The position numbers and the translations under genes are program-made. From the NCBI GenBank assembly GCA_964652025.1, contig CAZYZX010000007.1:62001-126000 (forward strand): a DNA stretch of 64,000 bases, written 5' to 3'. Every line of letters begins with the position of its first letter. The first letter of the stretch is position 1. The stretch comes from JAEXOD01 sp964652025. Lineage in GTDB: Bacteria > Bacteroidota > Ignavibacteria > Ignavibacteriales > Melioribacteraceae. The notes under the pieces are model-generated. The model was not told the origin of the DNA. It did not search any database and saw only the letters and a program-made list of their open reading frames with translations. Of this stretch, positions 24,137 to 33,904 are shown in pieces.

Positions 24137-25271
24137 AAATAATAATCTTAACGAAAATAGAGAAAATAAAGTTAAGCAAAAGGTTACAATTCTGGGGCTA
24201 ATTTTTCTAACTATTGGTTTAATGATCCTCTTTAAAGAGAACTCTCAAAATATTGGAATTATTCCCCAACAAGCGTTTAATTATTATGCAGATAACTTAA
24301 AGCCATTATTTGATAAGACTAAAATAACAGAAGAAGATATTTTTAATTTTGCTGTTTATAACAATTTACCAATAGATACTAGGAATGGAAAAGTACTTCA
24401 GCTAACTTTACAAGGGAATGATAATGCAGTTATTAATTATAAATCTGCTATAATTAATAGCACAAATAATTATAGTAAATTTGTTTCTACTTTAAATTTA
24501 AGTAATAATGAAAAGGAAAAATTAGATAGTATTTTATTATCTTATTCAGATAAAATAAACAAATCTATTTTAATTGATGATAATAATGCCGTTGCAGTAG
24601 ACCCAAATATTGTTATTTTAAGAGAAGCTTTAGTTTATGATATTAATAACTTTTTAACTAAAAATAATACTATAAAAAGCGTAAAAATTTTTGAGCCAAA
24701 TAAATTTGATAATTCCGCTATAAATGTTTTTACAAATGTTAAACAAAATATAAATGATAATAAATTAAGAGAATTTATATTTTTTACACCCGATACAGTT
24801 ATAAATATATCTTACGGAATAAATGGTAACTTAAATAATAAAAATACAAAACCTAAAATTATTATTGAAAATAAAGGTGCTAAAGCAATTATTATAAATG
24901 AAAATGATAAATTAGTAGAGGTTAAAATTCCAAATTTGCCCAAAGTTATAAATATAAAAATTCCAAATAACAAAGAAATTACTAATTTAGGTTTGGATTC
25001 AGTCATATCTAATAAAATAAATAAAAGTTTAAATTTTAATTATAAAGATATAGATGCAATAGTAAATTCTAATGTTAAAAGAAATATTGAAAATTCTAAA
25101 ACATGGGCACAGTTTGGGCTAAAGGCAGATTCTTTGGGTAAAAATATTAATATTATTGTTCAAAATGATTCTACTATAGATATGATAAAATTAAGCAAAG
25201 AGCTAAAAGAACTAAAAAATGAACTTAAAAAGCTAAAAAAAGCAAAAATGCAAAATAATTTAGATAGGTAA
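24123..25271 (+). CDS. Membrane-anchored protein of unknown family, candidate ECF partner
   Basis: 382 residues, very rich in Asn, Lys and Ile. A cytoplasmic tail of about 20 residues is followed by one membrane helix (about 22-40), a large region predicted to be outside (about 45-350) and a C-terminal Leu/Lys/Glu coiled coil (about 352-377). It overlaps the sigma gene by 14 bases, the position usually held by an anti-sigma factor. I see no zinc-binding HxxxCxxC anti-sigma motif, and the cytoplasmic tail is short. No family recognised. It could be an unusual anti-sigma factor, a signal transducer or a target-side structural protein. Confidence 0.7.
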   Translation: MTYIKNNNLNENRENKVKQKVTILGLIFLTIGLMILFKENSQNIGIIPQQAFNYYADNLKPLFDKTKITEEDIFNFAVYNNLPIDTRNGKVLQLTLQGNDNAVINYKSAIINSTNNYSKFVSTLNLSNNEKEKLDSILLSYSDKINKSILIDDNNAVAVDPNIVILREALVYDINNFLTKNNTIKSVKIFEPNKFDNSAINVFTNVKQNINDNKLREFIFFTPDTVINISYGINGNLNNKNTKPKIIIENKGAKAIIINENDKLVEVKIPNLPKVINIKIPNNKEITNLGLDSVISNKINKSLNFNYKDIDAIVNSNVKRNIENSKTWAQFGLKADSLGKNINIIVQNDSTIDMIKLSKELKELKNELKKLKKAKMQNNLDR

Positions 25272-25275
25272 TGTT

Positions 25276-27333
25276 TTGAATAAAGTTGAACAATTTTTTT
25301 GGAATTTTGGGAAAAAAATTGAAAATGTTATAATAAGTGTAGTTTTTCTTTTTATCTTTAAAGTAATAGTAAATTTAGAAAGCTCTGTATTTTATTTAGC
25401 TTTAAATGAAGTATTAATATTATTTACAATTAGTACAATAACCGTATATTTTTACGATTTATTAAAATATCGAATTACCAATCCTATATCAATTTTAATA
25501 AATACTGGAATTTTTAATGCAATAATCTTTTTATTTGGGTCATTAGGTACCAATATTCCAGAAAGCATAATTAACCAAAACGAAAAGAGCATATTTTTTG
25601 ATTTCATAAGTATTATAATAACATTAATAATAATTTTTGCAATTTCTTATATTTTTGCTGTGTTACGTTCTTTTATTGGGTTGTGGCAAAAGAAAGATAC
25701 TGGTGGAATGTTTAACATCATGATATACTTTTTTATAGGATATGGGACCTCGTATACACTTTATTACTATACCAAAGATTTTGATTATGTAAAAAATGCT
25801 TTTTTAGTTGTTAGTATAATATTAATAATGGTTAACTCGATACGTGTTGCGTGGATTGCTTTTTTAAGAAAAAAACAAAAACTTATAGTATTATGGTTAT
25901 CAATATTTTTAACGGTTATTTTTATAATTAATTCTACGCTATCTTACGATAGCAATTCTGCTAAAGAGTTAGAAAAATTTTCGCCACTTCTATTAGCTAC
26001 AATACAAATACTAATGATATTTGGGGCAGTATATTTTGGATTTGTATTTTTTACCACCTTATTTCATATGCCAACAGCAGAGGCATTTGATAGGAAGACA
26101 CAAGAATTATCCTCTTTAATGGACTTAAATTCATTAATGACACAGGTTTTCGATTTTAAGGAACTTGCAATATCGATAACAGATATAACCAACAAAGTAT
26201 GTAATGCGGATTCTTCTTGGCTTATAACATATAATAAAGATAGATTAGAAATTAATGCAACGGCAAATATAGATATTGAAGAAGCTAAATTTATAAATAA
26301 ATTAATTATAGAAAAAGAAATAGAAAAGGTTAAAGATGTTAGTCTTTTAGAAGAAGAGACAATAAAGGGGATTGATACGCAAATTAACTTTAAGAACTTG
26401 GCAATATCCCCATTAAAGGTACAAAATAATGTAAAAGGATATTTGGTGGCAGGAAGAAAATCGAGCATATCTTTTGATGATGATGAGAAAAAAGCAATAT
26501 CATCTTTTGGGGATTACGCCGCAATAGCATTAGAAAACGCAAAGCTATTTAAGGAATCCTTAGAAAAGGAAAGGATGGAAAAGGAATTGGATTTGGCAAG
26601 GGAAGTTCAATATAAATTATTACCAATTAACATTCCACAGTTTAATAATTTAGAAATAGCAGCAACGTTTATACCAGCATTTGAAGTAGGTGGGGATTAT
26701 TACGATTTTTTTAGGATTAATGATAACTTAATGGGATTTATAGTAGCGGATGTTTCGGGTAAAGGGATATCATCTGCTTTTATTATGGCAGAGATAAAAG
26801 GAGTATTTCAATCTTTAACGGGGTTACTTACCAAACCATACGATATTTTATGTAAGGCGAATGAAATATTAAGTAAAAGTTTAGATAAAAAGAATTTTAT
26901 AACCGCAACTTTTGGAACAATAGAATTAGATGCAGGGAAAATAAATATAGTAAGAGGTGGGCATACACCCATTTTATATTGTGATAAGCAAAAAATAGAT
27001 GTTTTAACGCCAAAAGGAATAGGTTTAGGGCTAGATTCTGGAGAAAAATTTACAAAAAATTTAAAAGAATTGGAATTTTATTTAAAGAATGACGATATTT
27101 TGGTACTGTTTAGCGATGGTATTACCGAATCCAAAAATGAAAGATTAGAGGATTATGGTATAAATCGGTTAACAAATGTTATACGTGCTAATTGTAATAA
27201 TCCAATAGATGAAATAGCAAACAAAATTATGGCTGAAGTTAGTTTGTTTTCACAAGGTTATAAACAGCACGATGATATAACATTAGTAATATTTAAATGG
27301 AAATTAACAAATAATCATCGGGAGAAGAATTAA
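25276..27333 (+). CDS. Membrane GAF-PP2C (SpoIIE-type) serine phosphatase
   Basis: 685 residues. About seven membrane helices (15-260) are followed by a GAF-like sensor (about 275-425), a linker helix ending in AREVQYKLLP and a PPM/SpoIIE phosphatase domain (about 450-680). Metal-binding aspartates are present in VGGDYYDFF, VADVSGKG, LFSDGITES and HDDITLVIF. It should dephosphorylate a phospho-STAS protein; the STAS gene overlapping its stop (TAATG) is the obvious substrate. The start is TTG at 25276, because the ATG at 25271 is closed by a stop two codons later. It follows the ECF partner gene by 4 bases, so it is probably in the same transcript as the sigma factor. Confidence 0.92.
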   Translation: MNKVEQFFWNFGKKIENVIISVVFLFIFKVIVNLESSVFYLALNEVLILFTISTITVYFYDLLKYRITNPISILINTGIFNAIIFLFGSLGTNIPESIINQNEKSIFFDFISIIITLIIIFAISYIFAVLRSFIGLWQKKDTGGMFNIMIYFFIGYGTSYTLYYYTKDFDYVKNAFLVVSIILIMVNSIRVAWIAFLRKKQKLIVLWLSIFLTVIFIINSTLSYDSNSAKELEKFSPLLLATIQILMIFGAVYFGFVFFTTLFHMPTAEAFDRKTQELSSLMDLNSLMTQVFDFKELAISITDITNKVCNADSSWLITYNKDRLEINATANIDIEEAKFINKLIIEKEIEKVKDVSLLEEETIKGIDTQINFKNLAISPLKVQNNVKGYLVAGRKSSISFDDDEKKAISSFGDYAAIALENAKLFKESLEKERMEKELDLAREVQYKLLPINIPQFNNLEIAATFIPAFEVGGDYYDFFRINDNLMGFIVADVSGKGISSAFIMAEIKGVFQSLTGLLTKPYDILCKANEILSKSLDKKNFITATFGTIELDAGKINIVRGGHTPILYCDKQKIDVLTPKGIGLGLDSGEKFTKNLKELEFYLKNDDILVLFSDGITESKNERLEDYGINRLTNVIRANCNNPIDEIANKIMAEVSLFSQGYKQHDDITLVIFKWKLTNNHREKN

Positions 27334-27695
27334 TGGCGGAGTTTAACGTAAATGTGCGAGAATCTGGAAATGTAAAAGTTTTAGATTTACATGGCTATTT
27401 GGATGCACATACCGCTCCGGAGTTAGAGGCAGCTTTTACAAAATTAATTAATAATAACAATTACAAAGTTGTTGTTAACTTTAATTCCTTAAATTACATT
27501 AGCAGTGCCGGCTTAGGTGTTTTTATGGCATATGTTGAAACAATGCGGGAAAATAAAGGTGATATTAAATTTGCCAAAATGAAAGAAGGGGTTTATAATA
27601 TTTTCGACTTATTAGGTTTTCCTGCATTATACGATTTTTTTGATGAAGAAGATGAAGCAATAAAAAAGTTTGAGCAATCGGATAATATAGAATAG
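27333..27695 (+). CDS. STAS-domain anti-sigma-factor antagonist
   Basis: 120 residues, a single STAS domain. The regulatory motif is VNFNSLNYISSAGLGVF with S58 in the phosphorylated position. The start overlaps the phosphatase stop by one base (TAATG), and the RsbW-like kinase gene follows 13 bases later. The order phosphatase-STAS-kinase is that of a partner-switching cassette: the kinase phosphorylates S58 and the phosphatase removes the phosphate. The C-terminus is acidic (DEEDEAIKKFEQ). Confidence 0.94.
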   Translation: MAEFNVNVRESGNVKVLDLHGYLDAHTAPELEAAFTKLINNNNYKVVVNFNSLNYISSAGLGVFMAYVETMRENKGDIKFAKMKEGVYNIFDLLGFPALYDFFDEEDEAIKKFEQSDNIE

Positions 27696-27708
27696 TAAGA
27701 GAGTGATA

Positions 27709-28125
27709 GTGAAAAAAGAATTATCCGTATATAGCACAACTGAAAACCTTAAGAGTATAAGGGAGTTTATTACGACTGAAGCTTTAAATGCAGGATTTAA
27801 TAAAGAAACTGCAGAAAAAATTACTCTTGCTGTTGATGAGGCATGCACAAATATTATTAAGCATGCATATAAATTTGCGTCCGATGGTATTATAAATATT
27901 ACAGTTAATAGCAATAAAGATAAATTTATTGTTTCTATTATTGATAATGGATTTAATTTTAACCCTAACGAAGTTCCAGAGCCAAATATAAAAGAGTATC
28001 ATAAACAAAAAAAGACAGGTGGTTTAGGTATATTTTTAATGAAAAGATTAATGGATGAAGTAATTTATAAAAGTCTAGATGATAATCGCAATCAGGTTGT
28101 TTTAGTAAAAAATTTACCTCAATAA
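27709..28125 (+). CDS. Anti-sigma regulatory factor, serine kinase (RsbW/SpoIIAB-like)
   Basis: About 138 residues with the GHKL ATPase fold. The N box is LAVDEACTNIIKHAY, the G1 box IIDNGFNF, and the G2 box KTGGLGIFLMKRLMDEV. It should phosphorylate the STAS protein encoded just upstream and, in the unbound state, hold a target such as a sigma factor. GTG codons at 27703 and 27709 both fit. The GAGAG at 27699-27703 is better spaced for 27709, which I use. The cognate target is not obvious: classical RsbW proteins bind group-3 sigma-70 factors, and only an ECF factor is in the window. Confidence 0.92.
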   Translation: MKKELSVYSTTENLKSIREFITTEALNAGFNKETAEKITLAVDEACTNIIKHAYKFASDGIINITVNSNKDKFIVSIIDNGFNFNPNEVPEPNIKEYHKQKKTGGLGIFLMKRLMDEVIYKSLDDNRNQVVLVKNLPQ

Positions 28126-28139
28126 TAGATTGGTAAAGT

Positions 28140-29798
28140 ATGTCTCTTCGTAATTTAGCCGCTCTTGTAGATTTTAGTAATTTAATTAATTCCGAACCAA
28201 ATGTTAATTTTATTTTAAATAATCTTCTACTAACCTGTTTTGGAAAGTTTTTAACTTCTAATGGGTTTATATTATTGAATGATGATGATGGACTTGTGAA
28301 GCCCGGATTAATTAAAGGTTTTAAAGGAATAGATTTAGAAAGGTTTTATTTTAATGATTTTAGTGATATTATAAATATTATAACTGAGGAAAGTTTTAAG
28401 GAAAACCATAAAATTGGAATTGTAGAAAAAATTGAGACGGCAAAATCTGTTATTGGTGTTATAGCACTTGGTAGTAAAATTACAAAAGAGGACTACACAA
28501 CAGATGATGAAAATTTTTTAAAGACCTTATTAAAAATAACAGCTATTGCGTTAGAAAATTCTAAAAATTTTGAAAAACTGAGTAAGATAAATAGGCATTT
28601 AGATTCAAAAATAAATCAATTAAATTCGTTATTCGATTTAAGCAAAGAGTTTAGCACTATTTTAGATGATGTTAGGGTAAATAAACTATTAGTACTTACT
28701 TTAATAGGTCAATTAGCAATTACAAAATATGCAATTATTAGTTTAAGAAATAATACAATAACAATTTTAGAAAATAAATTTTTAGATGAAGTAATAAATA
28801 AAGAAATTACAATAGATAAATTTAGCAAATTAAGTTTTGCACTAAAAGAGGATGAAATATCGGAAAATTTGGTAAAAATAGGTGTAAAGCTTATTGTTCC
28901 AATGAATATTAAAGAAGATACAAAGGGGATAATTTTATTAGGAAAAAGGCACACAACGAATGAATATAGTAAATCTGATATTGAGTTTATAATGTCTGTA
29001 GCAGGATTAGCAGCAATATCTATAGAGAATGCATATTTATTTAAGGAAGCTTTAGAAAAACAGAAATATGAAAAAGATTTAGAAATTGCTAGAAATATTC
29101 AAAAAAATTTATTACCCCAAAAGTTACCTAAAACAAATTTCTACGATATTTTTGCTTTTTCACAGTCTGCCAAAATGGTAGGTGGTGATTATTATGATGT
29201 AGTTAAGTTAGAGACTGGGAATATACTTTTTGCAATAGCGGATGTATCTGGAAAGGGAGTTCAAGCAGCATTATTAATGGCAAATGTTCAAGCATTTTTA
29301 AAGGCTATTGTAAAACAGAACATTTCTTTAGATAAGGCGTCTAATCTTATAAATGATTTGATTTCTGAAAACACAACGATGGGAAGTTTTATAACGTTTT
29401 TTTGGGGTGTATTAAATAGCAATAAGCCACAAATTGAGTATGTAAATGCTGGTCATAATCCGCCATTATTGATTAGAGATGGCAAAATTATAAAATTAAA
29501 AACGGGTGGAATGATATTTGGTGTAATGCAAACTATTATACCTTATGAAAGTGAAACAATTGAATTAGAAAAGGATGATGTTTTAGTATTTTTTACTGAT
29601 GGTATTACAGAAGCAATGAACAATGAAAATAAGGAATACACTGATGAAAGATTAGAAGAATTTGTTAGTAAAAATTGCAATAAAAGTGCTAAAGAAATTG
29701 GTGAAGGTATATTGTGTGATGTAAAACAGTTTGTAGAAGAAGCTGAACAATCTGATGATATAACGTTATTGGTAATAAAGGTTATAAATGAAAAATAA
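28140..29798 (+). CDS. Cytosolic GAF-PP2C (SpoIIE-type) serine phosphatase
   Basis: 552 residues without membrane helices. Two GAF-like regions (about 10-150 and 165-305) precede a linker helix with ARNIQKNLLPQ and the phosphatase domain (about 325-550). Metal ligands lie in VGGDYYDVV, IADVSGKG, FFTDGITEA and SDDITLLVI. It is the soluble counterpart of the membrane phosphatases beside it, so it could feed an internal signal into the same STAS switch. It begins 14 bases after the kinase gene and overlaps the next phosphatase gene by 11 bases. Confidence 0.92.
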   Translation: MSLRNLAALVDFSNLINSEPNVNFILNNLLLTCFGKFLTSNGFILLNDDDGLVKPGLIKGFKGIDLERFYFNDFSDIINIITEESFKENHKIGIVEKIETAKSVIGVIALGSKITKEDYTTDDENFLKTLLKITAIALENSKNFEKLSKINRHLDSKINQLNSLFDLSKEFSTILDDVRVNKLLVLTLIGQLAITKYAIISLRNNTITILENKFLDEVINKEITIDKFSKLSFALKEDEISENLVKIGVKLIVPMNIKEDTKGIILLGKRHTTNEYSKSDIEFIMSVAGLAAISIENAYLFKEALEKQKYEKDLEIARNIQKNLLPQKLPKTNFYDIFAFSQSAKMVGGDYYDVVKLETGNILFAIADVSGKGVQAALLMANVQAFLKAIVKQNISLDKASNLINDLISENTTMGSFITFFWGVLNSNKPQIEYVNAGHNPPLLIRDGKIIKLKTGGMIFGVMQTIIPYESETIELEKDDVLVFFTDGITEAMNNENKEYTDERLEEFVSKNCNKSAKEIGEGILCDVKQFVEEAEQSDDITLLVIKVINEK

Positions 29799-32364
29799 AA
29801 TAAAAATATTTTATGCAAGAAATCGTAATAAATTTATACTAGCAACAAGTGGTATAATCTCATTAATCTTGTTAGTAAATTTTTATTTTATTTTAGTTTT
29901 ATTACCTACATCTAATGATGAATGTTTATGGGTAGCCAAAAAGGATGAAAAGGGAATAGAGAGATTTTATTTTGATAAGGTTAAATTTGAAGGAGTAACT
30001 TGGAATGCGGGTATAAGGGATGGGGATATTCTTATTAGCATAAACGGAGAAGTTGTAGATAGCCCTATGAATGGGATGAATATTATAAATAAATTAAGTA
30101 AGGGAGAAAAGGCTAAGTATGAAATAGAAAGAAATGGGGAAAGATTAATAAAATATGTTGAGATAAAAAAACTTATTAACTACCAAGGTTTAGCTGTTAC
30201 TGTTTTATCTTTTATTTGGCTAATTGTTGCAACAATGGTTCTTTTAGCAAATAATAAGGGAAAAAGCCAAAAATTATTTTATCAAATTGGTGTTTTTTTC
30301 TCTTTTGCTTCATTATACTATATGCTTTGGGGTACCCCTTCGCAAAATCCAACCTATTTTTATCCTTTTTTAAGGGTGGGTTTAGATTTAATTTACACAT
30401 TTGCAGCTTCTTTTTTACCATTTCTATGGCTTCGTTTTTTTCTAATTTTCCCTTTTGAACATAAATGGAGTTATAAATCTTTTACTAAACGTTTTTTAAC
30501 ATTAACACCTATTATAATTTTTATTTATACTGTTATTTTTAGAATTTTCTTGGTTTATAATCGTGGGATTGCTGTTCCCGAAGTATATCTAAATTTTATA
30601 GTATCTCCATTGTATGTAATAAATATATGGGGTTTAATTAGTGGATTGTTTTTATTATTTAGTAATTATAAAAAATTATCTACTAAAAAAGAAAAAGATT
30701 CTATTTTTGTAATTCTTTTAGGCTATACTATTGGGGTAGCCACTATTATTTATCTGGTTTTATTTACTGCCAACACAACTTTAGATGTACAGTTTAATAA
30801 TCCGATTTATTTTACACCAATAATAATGATTGTATTAATTCCTATATCTTTCGGTTTTTCAATTTTTAAGTATTCTTTAATGGATATGACCGATGTATTT
30901 AAGAATACAATTCTTTATGGAATAGCATCTGTTAGTTTAGCTGTAACATATTTTTTATTTATATATATAATAGGTTTTACAGTAAGTAGTGCTATAGGAA
31001 CAAAATATCAGGGGGTTATTGCTGGTATTGTATTTATTATTTTTGCTTTAATCTTTCAATCAAGTAAAGATAAATTGCAAGAATTAATTACGCAAAAATT
31101 ATACCCAGAGCAATTCGCTTTTCAAAAGGTGTTAATAAAATTTAGTTCTTTAATATACACTATTGTTGGGTTAAAAAGTATTTTGGAATTTACAAATAGA
31201 ATTTTTAAGGAATCACTTAAAATAAACAAATTTGCAATATTATTACAAAATGCGGAATTTAATAAATACACATATAACATTGGTTACGGAATAAAAGAAG
31301 ATAATTTAGAGATTACATTTGATAATGAAAAATTAAATAAAAATTTATTGTTAAAAGATAAAATTGGTTCAGAAGCTGTAATAGATAGTCAAGAGTTTAA
31401 GGAAATATTTGGAGGAGCGGCAACAAAGTTAGAAGATGAAGGAATATTTACAGTAGTACCTTTGCGGATGCAGAATAAAATATTAGGATTTTTGTTGTTT
31501 GGGTTAAAGTATAGTGGCTCTAAATTTAATCAAAAAGATTTAGAATTAATTGTAGTAGCAGCCAATCAAATAGCAATAAGTATAGAAAATGCAAGGCTAT
31601 ATGAGGTAGAATCTGAAAATATAAAGTATCAACAAGAAATAGAAAACGCAAAAAAAATTCAAGAAAGTTTATTACCAAAGTATATTCCGGAAGTTAAGGG
31701 TTTAGAGTTTACGGGAATAATGATACCAGCAATGCATATAGGTGGTGATTATTATGATGTTATAAAAGTTAGCGAAACAAAAGTTTTTGCAGTGGTTGGT
31801 GATGTTGCAGGCAAAGGATTATCTGCATCGTTTTACATGTCTAAGTTGCAAACAATGATAAAGTTATTTGTAAAAGAGAGTTTATCTCCAAAAGAAATTT
31901 TAATAAAAATTAATGAAAATATAAGTAAAGAGATTGATAAGCATTCATTTATTACAGTAATTCTTGCTTTATTTGATACAGAAAATAAAACAGTTACAAT
32001 TTCTCGTGCAGGGCACCCACCATTAATTAGAATAAAAGAAAATGAACATTATTTATACCAACCAAAAGGAATAGGATTAGGATTAGAAAAAGGGGAATTA
32101 TTTAAGAAAGGGATTGAGGAAGAAGTAATAAAATATGATAGAGACGAAACGTTTATTTTGTTTTCTGATGGTGTAACAGAAGCTATGAACGAAAAAAACG
32201 AGCTATTTGGTATAAACAATTTAATTAAAACCGTAAAAATGCATTCATCAGAGCGTGCAATAAATATCAAAAACGCAATATTAACCTCTATAAAGTTTTT
32301 TACAGAAAAAGTTGAAGCAAACGATGATATTGCTATAATTGTAATAAAAACTTTAGATAATTAA
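29788..32364 (+). CDS. PDZ-multiTM-GAF-PP2C (SpoIIE-type) serine phosphatase
   Basis: 858 residues. One membrane helix (about 17-38) is followed by a PDZ-like domain (about 50-128, core WNAGIRDGDILISINGEVVDS), which would face the periplasm. Then come about nine membrane helices (130-430), a GAF-like region (about 445-610), a linker with AKKIQESLLPK and the phosphatase domain (about 640-856). Metal aspartates are kept in IGGDYYDVI, VGDVAGKG, LFSDGVTEA and NDDIAIIVI. A periplasmic PDZ domain could bind exposed C-termini of envelope proteins and control the phosphatase. It is the last gene of the phosphatase-STAS-kinase run and overlaps the preceding gene by 11 bases. Confidence 0.88.
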   Translation: MKNKIKIFYARNRNKFILATSGIISLILLVNFYFILVLLPTSNDECLWVAKKDEKGIERFYFDKVKFEGVTWNAGIRDGDILISINGEVVDSPMNGMNIINKLSKGEKAKYEIERNGERLIKYVEIKKLINYQGLAVTVLSFIWLIVATMVLLANNKGKSQKLFYQIGVFFSFASLYYMLWGTPSQNPTYFYPFLRVGLDLIYTFAASFLPFLWLRFFLIFPFEHKWSYKSFTKRFLTLTPIIIFIYTVIFRIFLVYNRGIAVPEVYLNFIVSPLYVINIWGLISGLFLLFSNYKKLSTKKEKDSIFVILLGYTIGVATIIYLVLFTANTTLDVQFNNPIYFTPIIMIVLIPISFGFSIFKYSLMDMTDVFKNTILYGIASVSLAVTYFLFIYIIGFTVSSAIGTKYQGVIAGIVFIIFALIFQSSKDKLQELITQKLYPEQFAFQKVLIKFSSLIYTIVGLKSILEFTNRIFKESLKINKFAILLQNAEFNKYTYNIGYGIKEDNLEITFDNEKLNKNLLLKDKIGSEAVIDSQEFKEIFGGAATKLEDEGIFTVVPLRMQNKILGFLLFGLKYSGSKFNQKDLELIVVAANQIAISIENARLYEVESENIKYQQEIENAKKIQESLLPKYIPEVKGLEFTGIMIPAMHIGGDYYDVIKVSETKVFAVVGDVAGKGLSASFYMSKLQTMIKLFVKESLSPKEILIKINENISKEIDKHSFITVILALFDTENKTVTISRAGHPPLIRIKENEHYLYQPKGIGLGLEKGELFKKGIEEEVIKYDRDETFILFSDGVTEAMNEKNELFGINNLIKTVKMHSSERAINIKNAILTSIKFFTEKVEANDDIAIIVIKTLDN

Positions 32365-32444
32365 ATAAAAAATAAAAAACATCTTTTATTTTAATTCCCA
32401 AACTTGTAATTTAAAAGGTTAATTATAAAAAATGAGATAATTAT

Positions 32445-33800
32445 ATGAATGGGACAAGTGGATTTTATGAAAATTTTGTTAGTATAATTAAAGATGTTAG
32501 TGATATTGTTTGGGGATTACCAACTATAATAATGTTAGTAGGCACAGGTATTTGGCTTACAATTAGATTAAAGGGATTACAGTTTACCAAATTATGGCAC
32601 TCTTTATATTTAGCATTAATAAAACGAAAAGAAGATGATGGGCATGATGGGGATATTTCGCACTTTCAAGCATTAATGACAGCATTATCTGCAACTGTTG
32701 GTACTGGTAATATAGCTGGAGTAGCAACAGCAATTGCAGTTGGTGGGCCGGGCGCATTATTTTGGATGTGGATTACTGGATTGGTTGGTATGGTTACAAA
32801 ATATGCCGAAGCATTACTTGCAGTAAAATTTAGAGTAAAAGATAAAAATGGCAATATGTGCGGTGGACCAATGTATTACATTACACTTGGTTTGGGTTGG
32901 AAACCTATGGGTATTATTTTTGCTATATTTGCTTCTATTGCTGCATTTGGTATAGGTAATACAGTACAATCTAATTCAGTTGCACATGCACTTAGTACTT
33001 CATTTGGGGTGCCAACATATATAACGGCAATTATTTTAGCAGTTGCAACAGGAGCTGTAATTTTGGGTGGAATTAAATCTATTGGTAGAGTTACAAGTGT
33101 TTTGGTGCCAATAATGATTGTTTTTTACATGTTAGGGTCTATGGTTATTATATTTTTACATTTAGATAGATTACCAGAAACTTTTTATTTAATATTTGTT
33201 CAAGCGTTTACACCAACTGCGGCAATTGGTGGTTTTGCGGGTGCAGCTGTTTTAGAAACTATTCGCATGGGTGTAGCGCGAGGATTATTTTCTAACGAGA
33301 GTGGGCTTGGTAGTTCGCCTATTGCTGCAGCGGCAGCGCAAACCAAAAATCCTGTTAACCAAGCTTTAGTTTCTATGACACAAACTTTTATTGATACTAT
33401 TGTTGTTTGTACTATGACCGGTTTGGTTATTGTTCTTAGTGGAGAGTGGTTTGATGGAAAAACGGGTGCGGAGTTAACCTCTATAGCTTTTACAAAAGGA
33501 TTAGGAAGTGTTTTAGGTGAATATATAGTATCTATTGGTTTAGCATTATTTGCTTATTCTACACTTATAGGTTGGTCTTATTATGGTGAAAAGTCGATAG
33601 AGTTTTTATTGGGTGAAAAATCAATTACACCATATAGAATATTATTTACAATTTTTGTTGCTATAGGAGCAGTTGTTAATTTAGATTTAGTATGGGGTAT
33701 TGCAGATATTTTTAACGGTTTAATGGCTATTCCAAATCTTATTGCATTATTATTGTTAACTCCTGTAATAGTAAGTGAAAGTAATAAATATTTAAGATGA
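32445..33800 (+). CDS. Sodium:alanine symporter family (AGCS) amino-acid transporter
   Basis: 451 residues with about ten to eleven membrane helices. AGCS signatures are clear: SATVGTGNIAGVATAIAVGGPGALFWMW, a cytoplasmic loop with CGGPMYYI, GLFSNESGLGSSPIAAAAA and FAYSTLIGWSYYGEKS. It imports alanine or glycine with Na+ across the inner membrane. It stands alone, 80 bases after the phosphatase gene and 104 before cysS. Sequence alone does not fix the preferred amino acid. Confidence 0.94.
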   Translation: MNGTSGFYENFVSIIKDVSDIVWGLPTIIMLVGTGIWLTIRLKGLQFTKLWHSLYLALIKRKEDDGHDGDISHFQALMTALSATVGTGNIAGVATAIAVGGPGALFWMWITGLVGMVTKYAEALLAVKFRVKDKNGNMCGGPMYYITLGLGWKPMGIIFAIFASIAAFGIGNTVQSNSVAHALSTSFGVPTYITAIILAVATGAVILGGIKSIGRVTSVLVPIMIVFYMLGSMVIIFLHLDRLPETFYLIFVQAFTPTAAIGGFAGAAVLETIRMGVARGLFSNESGLGSSPIAAAAAQTKNPVNQALVSMTQTFIDTIVVCTMTGLVIVLSGEWFDGKTGAELTSIAFTKGLGSVLGEYIVSIGLALFAYSTLIGWSYYGEKSIEFLLGEKSITPYRILFTIFVAIGAVVNLDLVWGIADIFNGLMAIPNLIALLLLTPVIVSESNKYLR

Positions 33801-33904
33801 AATTTTATTTTATATTAGATATTATTATCAATAGCCAAAATTTTTTGAGCTTAGCAATAATATTTATTATTTTTAAAGTTTAAAATTTATTTAACGAGGA
33901 AATA

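Noticed and set aside
33819..33863. Inverted repeat atattatt / aataatat before cysS as a T-box or riboswitch
   Set aside because: It has a long loop, AT-only stem, no T-box consensus and no antiterminator structure.
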